Positions 18,632 through 27,955 of a stretch of DNA of 64,000 bases are shown one piece after another; the stretch's first letter is position 1, and the number at the start of each line of letters is the position of its first letter. The stretch covers positions 3,472,001-3,536,000 of the forward strand of contig CM060733.1 of NCBI GenBank assembly GCA_030704615.1. The letters run 5' to 3'. The position numbers and the translations under genes are program-made. The DNA is from Takakia lepidozioides. Lineage: Eukaryota > Streptophyta > Takakiopsida > Takakiales > Takakiaceae. The notes under the pieces are model-generated. The model made no database searches. It saw only the letters and a program-made list of their open reading frames with translations, and was not told the DNA's origin.

Positions 18632-19368
18632 TGTCGCGCACCTCACTTCGATAAGCTCCCCTTCAAGTCATAGTTACTCGCTTTGATGCGCGCGCCTTAA
18701 CTCCCAACCTGGCCGCCGGGCCAACTCGGAGCTTCGGCTGCTCACCGGGACATAACGGTCCCCCTTTCTTCCCCCAACAGACCCTCCACCAATTTGGGCC
18801 AAGTGGAACTTCCCTTTGGTAGATGGCAGTCCGGAATAGCTCCCCACTCCTTGGTCACTTTCCGGCTCGCTCGCTTACTCACTAGTTTTTGGTCACCAAC
18901 GGGCTTGCACCGTTCTCGGGGTTACTACTCCCTATATATACTTCTGTGACTATCCGCGGGGGTTCCACAAACAACACCATCCTTTTATGGCGAACCACCA
19001 CGAAGACCCTCGATTCCCGGTGATGAGTCGCGGTGAGTCTTGGCCCACCCACTACGGCCCCATTGGACCGTGATGAGTCCCAAGACTCCCCAAGACTCCC
19101 CACGACTCCCACCACAAGGTCTCCGCCCCATGGTGAGTCCTATGCCACCCCCACTAAGTCCCGCTAAGCTACCACCACCCCTCGTGGAACCACCCCCACC
19201 GCAACCTGGTGTGCGGGGCTCCACCTAGTGAGCGTCTCCGCCTCCTCGAGTGCCTTTGGGCACTCAAGGGTGCTTCAGCCCCCGCATCTATTGTTGCCAC
19301 CGCCCCCACCACAAGGGCAGCGCCTCTCGTGTCCCGACCCCCTGCCCTCAAGGCAAAGGGCCGCGACA
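18632..19368 (-). repeat. Retro-A2 5' LTR
   Basis: This is the complete 737-base LTR. It contains the TATATATA box region (about 18930) and ends in the 5-bp flank ACTTC. It is the reference for the truncated Retro-A1 LTRs. Confidence 0.9.
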
Positions 19369-19373
19369 ACTTC

Positions 19374-19610
19374 CGTGATGTTCCTCAACCGGGGATGGGT
19401 AGAGCGTACACCATCAGTACTTCAGCCTCAACAACCAATGGGATAATTTATTACGTCTCAATTGGCATTTACCCGGAGTGCACATGTCCCGACTTTGTGA
19501 AGATGCGTAATCTGCAAGGAAGGGTACACCCACTGCAATCACATATACTGGATTTTTCTTCGACATCTCCGATGTAGTGCTGACAGCCCCACAATTAATT
19601 ATCTTACTTT
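19374..19610 (+). pseudogene. Element 1 transposase SWIM zinc finger
   Basis: This continues the transposase after Retro-A2. The frame reads RDVPQPGMGRAYTIS, then YYVSIGIYPECTCPDFVKM with the CxC pair, and after a one-base shift GYTHCNHIYWIFLRHLRC with the CxH pair. CxC..CxH is the SWIM finger found at the C terminus of MULE transposases. The Element 2 transposase ends the same way (LPTCNCTDFQIMANKG, YCPCKHLYYVYLKRLRC). Confidence 0.75.
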
Positions 19611-19949
19611 GAGTATGAACGAGGTCAGTGCAATCCTTTGCAATGATCCTTGCGTATGGTTGAAATAACATGATAAGAGGCGTCCTTCTGCGAGGGAAGA
19701 TGAGGAGCATTTGCCTGCGATATCACCTTATGTTCTGGATGCACCGCTTTTCGTTCCACTGATCATTCTTTAAAAAATAGTAAAATTCATTCCATACGTC
19801 TATTGCCACTTGTCAGAAAGGATCTTGTATTATTTTGCAAGTTTGTGCCGACTGGTCTCTGACTTTCCGAATGTTCTTCTAGTTTGTTTTTGCTCCTTGT
19901 TCAGAAATTGCAAGATCAATTTTTTTTTTGGTATTTTCCTATTTTATGA
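19611..19949. other. Element 1 noncoding region after the transposase
   Basis: The DNA is AT-rich with no supported gene. A relaxed element dyad (GCAAGTTTGTGCCGACTGG) lies near 19838. The segment ends where Retro-A integrase homology starts at about 19955. Confidence 0.5.
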
Positions 19950-19954
19950 CGTTC

Positions 19955-20480
19955 ACCGAGGTAGGGGCGAGACGGCTCTCCAAAGGAAGATCCGGAAGGC
20001 TTACCGGAAGGATGAGATGACGAAGTCCGTGATGCGGGACTTGAGGATGGGGGTTAAATCGTAGTTCCACTTGCAAAATGGACTGCTCCGGTATAAGCAA
20101 AAACGTCTTTACGTGCCGAAGGGAGGGATCAGAGATAGTCTCTTGAGAGAATGCCATGATGGCCTGCTTGAGGGCCACAGCGGAGCCAAGCCCACCGCGG
20201 CACTCTTGAAGAAAGAGTATTTCTGGCCCAAACTGAGGGAGGAGGCCGAGGAGTATGTCAAGACATGCACCACATGCCAACAAAACCGGAGCGAGTACAT
20301 AAAGCAAGCGGGGCTATTACAACCCTTGCCGATTCCAGAGGGGTCTTGGGAAAGTGTCTCGATGGATTTCATGACTGCTACGCCGTTGTCAAAAGGATTC
20401 GATGCAATCATGGTGGTGGTGGATAGGTTCAGTAAAATGGGCCATTTCATCCCTACCAAGGAGACGTCAACGGCACAGCA
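19955..20480 (+). pseudogene. Retro-A integrase N-terminal fragment fused to PPR sequence
   Basis: The fragment begins GETALQRKIRKAYRKDEM, contains the integrase zinc-binding domain (CHDGLLEGHSGAKPTAAL, CTTCQQNRSEYIKQAGLL) and the first catalytic Asp region (SVSMDFMTATPLSKGFDA), and stops at TKETSTAQ. There, at a shared GCACARCAAGGGG-like stretch, the sequence switches to PPR coding DNA. This is the very interval missing from Retro-A2. One stop (after GVKS) interrupts it. Confidence 0.75.
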
Positions 20481-22224
20481 AGGGGTGGGATGGAGGCTTC
20501 GGAGACCTATGAGCAAATGATGGGGGAAGGGGTGAAGCCCGTCCGCATAACATTTGTTTGCATTTGCAAGCCTGGCAGCTCTGGAAAGGTGCAAAGTGGT
20601 CCATGGTGACATCGTCACATCTAGAATTGTACCCAATGTCATTCTGAACACTGCCATGCTGGACATGGATGTCAAATGTGAGTGCATCGAGGATGCAAAG
20701 GAAGTTTTCGACAGTATGGCTAAAGGAGATGTGGTGTCGTGGAGGGCGATGTTTGCAGAATATGCAATACAAGGGCGCGGGATGGAGGCATTGGAGATCT
20801 ATGAGCAATTGATGTGCGAAGGGGTGAAGCCCAACCGCATAACGTTTGTGTGCATTTGCAATGTGTGTGCAAGCCTGACAGCTTTGGAAAGGTGCAATGA
20901 GGTCCATGCATGTGACATCGTCAAAGCTAGATTTGTACCAGATGTCATCCTGAACACTGCCCTGCTAGACATGTATGTCAAATGTGAGTGCATCTAGGAT
21001 GCAAAGGGAGTGTTCGACAGTATGGCTGAAAGAAATGTGGTGTCGTGGAGGGCGGTGATTGCAGGATATGCACAACAAGGGGCGGGATGGAGGCTTTGGA
21101 GACCTATGAGCAATTGATGTGTCAAAGGGTGAAGCCCAACCACATCACATTTGTTTGCGTTTGCAATGCTTGTGCAAGCCTGGCAGCCCTGGAAATGTGC
21201 AATGAGGTCCATGGGACATCGTCAAAGCTGGATTTGTACCAGATGTCATCTTGAACACTGCCCTGCTGGACTTGTATGTCAAATGTGAGTGCATCGAGGA
21301 TGCAAAGGGAGTGTTTGACAGGATGACTGAACGAAATGTGGTGTCGTGGAATTCCATGATCGCAGGATATGCCCAGCATGGTTGTCATAGGGAGGTCCTG
21401 CAACTATTTGAAGGAATGTAAAAGAACGGCTTGAAGCCGGGCAGTATCACCTTTATATGTGGTCTCTTTGGGTAGATGGTCAACTGAATGCAATAGTTGC
21501 AGTGGCACAGTTGATGAAATCAGGCACCTCATCCATCACCACAGCTTCTGAAAGAGGATCAAGAGAAGGAGTCCACAATGCCAATTCTGGCACTTCTGGG
21601 CATGTGAAGATGCTTTGTGAGGCAGGCAGACTGAAAGAGGCTCTACAGACTTTAAACCAAGGAGGCATTTCAGCAGATTCAGAAACATATGTCTGTCTCT
21701 TGCATAAGTGCATCAAGGTGAAAGGCCTGGAAGCTGGAAAGCAGGTGCACACTCACATTATCCAAAGTGGATTCACGCCAATTTTTTTTCTCCTTAGCAC
21801 CCTCGTCAACATGTATGTTAAGTGCGGGGGCGTTTGCTGGAAGAATTCTAGGCTGTCATTGTATGTTGCTAGCAGCAAGGCAAGGATGTATGCATGATTT
21901 GTGCAGAGGCATGGATAGCTGAAGGAGCAGGGATGGAGTGTGGGTTCCCTCTTATCAGAACCGGCCCTAAATTTTCATGTTGAATTCTGCAAGTTAGCTG
22001 GTTGAGTGAACCTTTGATAGTTGGAGTGACTTTGACATGATACTGCCAAAGTATCCAGAAACAGGTAAGAGAGACAAGGAGAAGCTGTGGAAAGAATACT
22101 TTTCTGACCCCAGTCAATGGTGGGACAATCGAGGCAAAAAGGTGGATGCCTGCTGGATTACAATGAGTAGCAGACGCAATGAGCATAGGTACTAGTGTGA
22201 TAAGCTGAGTTGGGTGTTTCCTAG
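20481..22224 (+). pseudogene. PPR (PLS-class) pseudogene block 1
   Basis: Three consecutive PLS units spaced about 303 bases (101 codons) carry near-identical words: ALERCKVVHGDIV, ALERCNEVHACDIV and ALEMCNEVHG; NTALLDMYVKCECIEDAKGV; NVVSWNSMIAGYAQHGCHRE; GVKPNHITFVCVCNACASL. Stops and shifts separate them. A fragment from the N-terminal part of a PPR gene follows at 21457-21897 (ADSETYVCLLHKCIKVKGLE, KQVHTHIIQSGFTP). PPR proteins of this class act in organelle RNA editing, but this copy cannot encode one. The unit similarity suggests recent amplification. Confidence 0.75.
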
Positions 22225-24065
22225 AACAAATCTAGGCTGTTATTGTCAGCTGTTAGCAGCAAGGCAAGGATGAATACATGATTTGTGCAGAGGCATGGAT
22301 AGCTGAAGGAGCAGGGGTAGAGTGTGCATCCAAGAGGGCCAGATTTCAAGCACAAGATTACCTATGATTCCCTGTGGATCAATAGCTACAAGAAACCTGC
22401 ATGGGTAGATGGTCAACTAAAGGCAACAGCTGCAGCGGCACAGTTGATAAAATCAGGCACTTCACCCATGACCACAACCTCTGGAAGAGGATCAAGAGAG
22501 GGAGTCCACAATGCCTCTTCTAGCATTTCTGGGCAAAGAGGTGCATGGCTACATCGTCAGAGTTGGAATCGTGTCAGATGTGATCCTGAACAATACCCTG
22601 GTGGACATGTATGCCAAATGTGGGAGCGTCGAGCATGCAAAGGGAGTGTTAGACAATATGGCGGAATGAGATGTGGCGATGCTCACCAAGTGTTCAACAG
22701 AATGCCTCAACTATGTTTGATCATGTGGAACATAATGTTGGCAGGATTTACCAAGCACGGGTGTGGTAGGAATGCTTTGGAGACCTTTGAGCAAATGATG
22801 CATCAAGGGGTGAAGCCCAACCACATCACGTTCATTTGTGTTTGCAATGCGTGTGCAAGCCGGGGAGCTCTGGAAAAAGGGGAAGAGGTCCATGGTGACA
22901 TCATCAAAGCTGGAATTGTACCAAGGTTGCAGTGCGTGTGCAAACCTGGGAGCCCTGGAAAATGGGAAAGAGGTCCGAGGGGACATCGTCAAAGCTGGAA
23001 TTGCACCAGATTCATCTTGAACACTGCCCTGATGGACATATGCCAAATGTGGGTGGATCGAGGATGCGAAGGGAGTTTTCAACACTGTGGTTGAAAGAAA
23101 TGTGGTGTCGTGGAACGCTATGCTTGCAGGGTATGCAGAGCAGGGGCACGGGATGGAGGCTTTGGAGACCTATGAACAAATGATGGGGAAGTGGTGAAGC
23201 CCTCATGGAGTGCAATGATTGCAGGATATTAAAGTGGAGAACAGCCTTCTTGACGCCAAATGTGGGAGTGGAAAAGATGCACGTCAGGTTTTAAACAAAA
23301 TGCCTGAACGAGATGTGGTCTCATGGAATGCCATGATTACAAGATATGCTGAGCATGGCTATGCTGAAGAGGCTTTCAAGATACAAGCAAATGGAACTGG
23401 ACGCGATGACACCGAACAGGGTCACGTTCGTTTATGTTGTCAATGCATGTGCCAGTCTAGGGGCCCTGGAAAAAGGCACGTGGGTCCATGCTGATATTAA
23501 CAAAGTTGGGGTTGTGTCATATCTTAACTTGGACAATGCCCTTGTTAACATGTATGCCAAATGTGGGAGTGTTCACAATGCACGTCAAGTGTTTGAAAAT
23601 ATGGTTCACCAAGCATGGAATGCCATAATTGCAGGATATGCTCAGCATGGGTGTAGTACAGAGGCCTTCCAACTATTTGAACAGATGCAGCAGGAAGGCT
23701 TGAAGCCAGATGGTATCACCTTCGTTTCTCTTCTCTCTGCTTGTAGGCATGTAGGCCTGGTGGATGAAGGCCACCACTTGTTTGGTTCCATGAGTAGAGA
23801 TCATGGCCTCACTCCTACAGTGGAGCATTTTTGCTGCATTGTGGACCTTCTTGGCCGTGTAGGCCGATGAGATGAGGCAGAAGAGTTCATCAACAAAATG
23901 CCAATTGAACCAGATGCTCTGGTTTGGGGGACCTTGCTTGCTGCTGCCAGAATTCATGGGGATGTGGAGGTAGCAGAACATGCAACAAAATCTCTTCTCA
24001 AGTGCGATCCCAACCACCATGCAGCTTATGTGCTGCTATCCAACATCTACGCCGCATCTGGCAGG
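22225..24065 (+). pseudogene. PPR (PLS-class) pseudogene block 2 with E-domain end
   Basis: A duplicate of the 21840-21950 segment (AGCAGCAAGGCAAGGATG, AGGCATGGATAGCTGAAGG) opens this block. It is followed by a second N-terminal-type fragment (GQLKATAAAAQLIKSG), further PLS units (VVSWNAMITRYAEHGYAEEA, NKVGVVSYLNLDNALVNMYA) and the PPR C-terminal region: ITFVSLLSACRHVGLVDEG, LTPTVEHFCCIVDLLGRVG, then PDALVWGTLLAAARIHGDVE and YVLLSNIYAASGR. It ends at 24066 where Element 1 noncoding DNA resumes. No DYW domain is present. Several stops rule out one protein. Confidence 0.75.
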
Positions 24066-24587
24066 TGACAATATGACACAACATGATGTGGTTTTATGGA
24101 GGACCATGATATAACAGTACGGCATCCGACAAGTCTGTGCAGACTTCTCAACTACAACTTCTGGAAAATTAAAAAGCTCATAACATTAAATACATACATA
24201 TTAAACTTACATAATAGATAGCAGGTATAAAATAGGCAGCCGAAGTCTGTGTCGACTTCTCAAAAATGGACTGTCCGTCATCATGAAATGGTCAAATTTG
24301 TCCATGGTTATACAATGAAGGCTTATTCCTGTGGTAGCCCCATGACTTGTTTGGAAGACCAGAGTATTGTGGAAGTCGACACCGACTTCCAGATTTAGGA
24401 GAATCCCCGAACCTACGTACGCATCCGAACCTGCCTCCAATATCCTATTATCCGGGGACATCTTGGATACTTTAACTACAAAAAATGCCGAAATACAACT
24501 CCACAGGGTCTGAAATGAGGGAATATTCCCCCAAATATGCTCTGCTCATGCTTAAATGTACTCATTGCTCATAGAAAATACAGACCC
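24066..24587. repeat. Element 1 right noncoding region and terminal inverted repeat
   Basis: Three element dyads occur: AAGTCTGTGCAGACTT at 24131-24146, GAAGTCTGTGTCGACTTC near 24242 and GGAAGTCGACACCGACTTCC at 24371-24390. The tip has GCTCAT hexamers (24544-24572) and ends ...CATAGAAAATACAGACCC, the partner of the left terminus. No gene is supported. Confidence 0.8.
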
Positions 24588-24596
24588 AAAAGGGTG
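24588..24596. repeat. Element 1 target-site duplication, right copy (AAAAGGGTG)
   Basis: Identical to 6614-6622. Retro-A1 reverse transcriptase resumes directly after it. Confidence 0.95.
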
Positions 24597-25330
24597 TTCC
24601 AGACATTGCGGGAAGGGAAGCTGTATGCCAAAGCTTCAAAGTGCGAATTCGAGTCACAAAAGTGGAGTTCCTAGGGCATGTGATTACACAGGATGGGATC
24701 AAAATGGATGACAGAAAGGTGAGGGCGATCTTAGACTGGGAACCTCCGACTTCGGTCCCGGGAGTGCAATCCTTCCTAAGACTCGCCTCCTATTACCGGA
24801 AGTATGTGAGAAATTTCGCCAAGATCGCGGGGCCGCTGTCAGATCTTCTGTGTAAATCTTAAGTCTGGGTATGGAACATCTTTTGTGGCCAAGCTTTTTC
24901 CGAGTTGAAGTAGCGGATAGTGGAAGCTCTAGTCCTCAAAATCCCGGAGTTCGACCGTCCATTTGAGATTCATACGGATGCGTCGGACTTCGCAATAGGG
25001 GATGTGCTCATGCAGGATGGACGTCCAGTGGCTTACGAAAGTAAGAAACTGAATGAAGTGGAGCGAAGGTGGCCTATGCACGAGGAAAAAATGAAGGTGG
25101 TGGTGCATTGCCTTGAGCTTTGGCGCCACTATGTTGGTTCCACCCCGGTAAAGGTGTTCACGGACAATGTCACGGTGAAGTATTTTGCCACGCAGCCTAA
25201 GTTGTCCCCAAAACAACTTAGGTGACAAGACACTTTCGCGGTGTTCGACGTGGATATCCAGTACAAACCGGGACGGGACAATGTGGTGGCCGATGCTGTA
25301 AATAGAAAGCAGCAGCTTATGTTGGTGTAC
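24597..25330 (+). pseudogene. Retro-A1 reverse transcriptase thumb and RNase H
   Basis: The right half of the interrupted gene: FQTLREGKLYAKASKCEF, then VEFLGHVITQDGIKMDDRKV, SVPGVQSFLRLASYYRKYV and RNase H (EIHTDASDFAIGDVLMQDGR, KVFTDNVTVKYFATQ). Stops are present after LLCKS and after SPKQLR. In the tail, VVADAVNRKQQLMLVYKG shows the RNase H-to-integrase transition intact, unlike in Retro-A2. Confidence 0.85.
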
Positions 25331-25966
25331 AAGGGCGAGACGGCGCTTCAAAGGAAGATCCGGAAGGCTTACCAGAAGGATGAGATGGCGAAGTCCGTGA
25401 TGCGGGACTTGAGGATGGGGGTTAAATCGCAGTTCCACTTGCACAATGGACTGCTTTGGTATAAGTAAAAGCGTCTCTACGTGCCGAAGGAAGGGATCAG
25501 AGATAGTTTCGTGAGAGAATGCCACGATGGCCCGCTTGCGGGCCACGGCGGAGCCAAGCGCACCGCGGCACTCCTGAAGAAAGAGTATTTATGGCCCAAA
25601 CTGAGGGAGGAGGCCGAGGAGTATGTCAAGACATGCACCACATGCCAACAAAACCGGAGCGAGTACAAAAAGCAAGCGGGGCTGTTACAACCCTTACCGA
25701 TTCCAGAGGGGTCTTGGGAAAGTTTCTCGATGGATTTCATGACTGCTATGCCGCTATCAAAAAGATTCGATGCAATCATGGTGGTGGTGGATAGGTTCAG
25801 TAAAATGGGCCATTTCATCCCCACCAAGGAGACGGCAATGGCGCAGGAGACGAGGCGACTTTGCTTCGCCCATAACTTCAAGCATCATGGACTCCCGAAG
25901 GATATTGACTCGGACCGCGATCCAAAGTTTACAAGTAAAGGGCACTTTGGAAGAAAATGGGGATGA
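25331..25966 (+). pseudogene. Retro-A1 integrase, N-terminal and core
   Basis: The HHCC domain is visible (ECHDGPLAGHGGAKRTAALL, CTTCQQNRSEYKKQ). The core has the first Asp (SFSMDFMTAMPLSKRFDA) and the second Asp region (PKDIDSDRDPKFTSKG). A stop at LLWYK (near 25467) and a shift after FGRKWG break the frame. The C-terminal half follows in another frame. Confidence 0.85.
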
Positions 25967-26766
25967 GGCTCAAAATGAGCACCGCCTTCCGACCTATGAT
26001 GGACGGCCAAACGGAAAAGGTGAATTTCGTAGTGAAGCAGATCTTGCGGAATTACGTGTCGGCAGACCAATCGGACTGGGTGGAGCACTTGAATGCGGCA
26101 GAGTTCTGTTATAATAACACAAAACACTCCGCAACGGGAGTTTTCCCTTTCGTATTGGTCTATGGAAAAGCACCTCTGGTGCCGACAAGTTGGGCCACCC
26201 AAGACGTTGAGGAACCGGCAGCAGCAGCGGTGTTGGAAGAACGCGAGCGCTTGTTGAAGCTCGCAAAGTACAACATTGCCAAAGCTAGGAAACGGTATGA
26301 ACGGCATGCAAATCGGAAGCGGAGGGAAGTTAAGTTTAAGGCAGGCACGGAGGTCTGGTTGAACATCAAGAATTTTCGACTACCTCCGGAAGTGAGTCCG
26401 AAGTTCATACCTCCGTATGCGGGACCCTTTCGCATCCGGAAGGTTATGAATGAGGATGTGTATGAATTGGAGCTGCCGGCAAATAGCAAGGTGCATCTGG
26501 TATTCCACGTCTCCCTTTTGAAGCCTTACTTCAAAGATGAAGCGCGTCCGAATCGGCATCAAGTGCTGCGTCCGCCACCTGTGCTGTTGGATCATGAAAA
26601 TGAACCTGAGTACGAGGTGGAGGCAGTGCTTAAGTCGAGGAGGTTCAAGAATCGAGAAACGGAGTATCTCGTGAAATGGAAGGGCTATCATCATGTGGAG
26701 GCATCTTGGGTGCGTGCCTCAGAAATGGGAAACGCATCCGAGGCGGTTGCAGCTTTCGAAGGGTGA
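25957..26766 (+). CDS. Retro-A1 integrase C-terminus and chromodomain
   Basis: The 269-residue frame carries the catalytic Glu region (STAFRPMMDGQTEKVNFV), a basic helix (RKRYERHANRKRREVKFKAG), the GPY-like FIPPYAGPFRIRKV and a C-terminal chromodomain (YEVEAVLKSRRF, TEYLVKWKGYHHVEASWVRA). The chromodomain has the aromatic and acidic positions of chromoviral integrases. It agrees closely with the minus-strand copy at 12794-13720. Confidence 0.85.
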   Translation: MGMRLKMSTAFRPMMDGQTEKVNFVVKQILRNYVSADQSDWVEHLNAAEFCYNNTKHSATGVFPFVLVYGKAPLVPTSWATQDVEEPAAAAVLEERERLLKLAKYNIAKARKRYERHANRKRREVKFKAGTEVWLNIKNFRLPPEVSPKFIPPYAGPFRIRKVMNEDVYELELPANSKVHLVFHVSLLKPYFKDEARPNRHQVLRPPPVLLDHENEPEYEVEAVLKSRRFKNRETEYLVKWKGYHHVEASWVRASEMGNASEAVAAFEG

Positions 26767-27414
26767 CCTCAAAAGCGGAAGAAGCGTTGATGGGGACATC
26801 AACCTTGGAGCGTGGGGGAGAAAATGCATGCTTAGCCCGGCTTAGCTAGCTCAGAAATCAGATTGCAAAAACTTGTATTGTACAGATTTTGTTATAAATG
26901 AAATGGTTTCCAAATGTTGTGCGTCATATTTTGTTTGGAATGGTGATGCATGGTATGGTTGGCTTGTGTGTAGAATGCATGCTAGCTTACAAAAGTGGGA
27001 AAGGTAAATTGGATTAATCGTGTGTTTGCGCAGTGCCGAAATCGGGTGACTCCCATCCAAGGGGCAAGGAAACTTGCGCCTTCTTTGGGAGTTCACGTGC
27101 TAGTGCGCACCTGGCGCGTGCGCGTACTATAACTGCGCTACCAAGGGGGTTGCCTTGTAGTGCGGGCTAACGCGGAAGCTACGTGCTTCCGTTCACGTAC
27201 TATAATGGTGTAGCCTCGTGACGAAGTTGTAGTGCGGTTTCGGCGTGTTCCCGTACCTCAAGCCAACATTCCAAGGCGGACCCAATTGTAGTGATTGGGG
27301 CGCACGGTTGGTTCAAGGTATCTTCCTAAGTCAAAAAAGGGTTCAAGGTGAACCCTTGCTCAAGGTGATGCCAAAAGCGGCCTCATGAGCGGTCGCAAGC
27401 AATGTTGTTGCAAG
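26767..27414 (+). other. Retro-A1 3' untranslated region (with deletion)
   Basis: Nothing coding is seen here. GTGGGGGAGAAAATGC follows the stop at about 26812. The sequence parallels 11891-12790 of Retro-A2 but jumps at GTTGTTGCAAG (27414) straight into the LTR interior. Confidence 0.6.
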
Positions 27415-27955
27415 TAGGTGGAGCCCCGCACACCGGGTTGCGGTGGGAGTGGCATAGGACTCACCATGGGGTGGAGACCTTGTGGTGGGAGTCGTGGGGA
27501 GTCTTGGGAGTCATCACGGTCCAATGGGACCGTGGTGGGTGGGCCAAGACTCACCGCGACTCATCACCGGGAGTCGAGGGTTTTCGTGGTGGTTCGCCAT
27601 AAAAGGATGGTGTTGTTTGTGAAACCCCCGCGGACAGTCACAGAAGTATATATAGGGAGTAGTAACCCCAAGAACGGTGCAAGCCCGTTGGTGACCAAAA
27701 ACTAGTGAGTAAGCGTGCGAGCCGGAAAGCGACCAAGGTGTGGGGAGCTGTTCTGGACTGCCAACAACCAAAGGGAATTTCCACTAGGCTCAAATTAGGA
27801 GAGGGACTTGTGGAGGAGCAAAGGGGGACCGTTATGCCCCGGTGAGCAGCTGAAGCTCCGAGTTGGCCCGGCGGCCAGTTTGGGAGTTAGGCGCGCGCAT
27901 CAAAGCGACTAACTATGACTTGAAGGGGGAGCTTACCGAAGTGAGGTGCGCGACA
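27415..27955 (+). repeat. Retro-A1 3' LTR, internally truncated
   Basis: Homology starts at TAGGTGGAGCCCCGCACACC, about 130-190 bases into the LTR, and ends GAGGTGCGCGACA. Element 3 sequence (GCGTGGCGCTCCCCC) resumes within about 15 bases. Confidence 0.8.

Larger units (their letters stand above)
11167..19368 (-). mobile_element. Retro-A2: minus-strand chromodomain retrotransposon inside the Element 1 transposase
   Basis: The LTRs at 11167-11890 and 18632-19368 both run TGTCG...GACA. The 5-bp flanks are ACTTT (11162-11166) and ACTTC (19369-19373), a target-site duplication with one mismatch. Reading leftward: LTR, iMet primer site, gag with CCHC knuckle, protease, reverse transcriptase, RNase H, [Retro-B fragment in place of most of the integrase], integrase end with chromodomain, a long 3' UTR and LTR. 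It is the most complete copy of the family here and served as the reference for the deletions in Retro-A1. Confidence 0.9.
6623..24587. mobile_element. Element 1: MULE-like DNA transposon with methyltransferase-like gene (deletion derivative, loaded with insertions)
   Basis: The ends are imperfect inverted repeats (left GGGGGTTGTTTTTTCATGAG, right complement GGGTCTGTATTTTCTATGAG) inside a perfect 9-bp duplication, typical of Mutator-like elements. Its own content is a left noncoding region with GAAGTCTG..CAGACTTC motifs, a methyltransferase-like remnant transcribed leftward, a tandem palindrome array, a transposase C terminus transcribed rightward and ending in a SWIM finger, and a right noncoding region with the same motifs. 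Nested inside are Retro-A2 (11167-19368) and a Retro-A/PPR chimera (about 19950-24065). Without these the element is about 5.6 kb. Confidence 0.85.
4299..27955 (+). mobile_element. Retro-A1: Ty3/gypsy chromodomain retrotransposon, split by Element 1
   Basis: Order on the plus strand is LTR (5'-truncated), tRNA-iMet primer binding site, gag, reverse transcriptase (interrupted at 6622 and resumed at 24597), RNase H, integrase, chromodomain, 3' UTR and LTR. It is the same family as the minus-strand copy Retro-A2. Compared with A2 it lacks the zinc knuckle and protease, and both LTRs carry deletions. It lies within Element 3 sequence on both sides. A clean target-site duplication is not visible because the left LTR end is lost. 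Confidence 0.85.
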
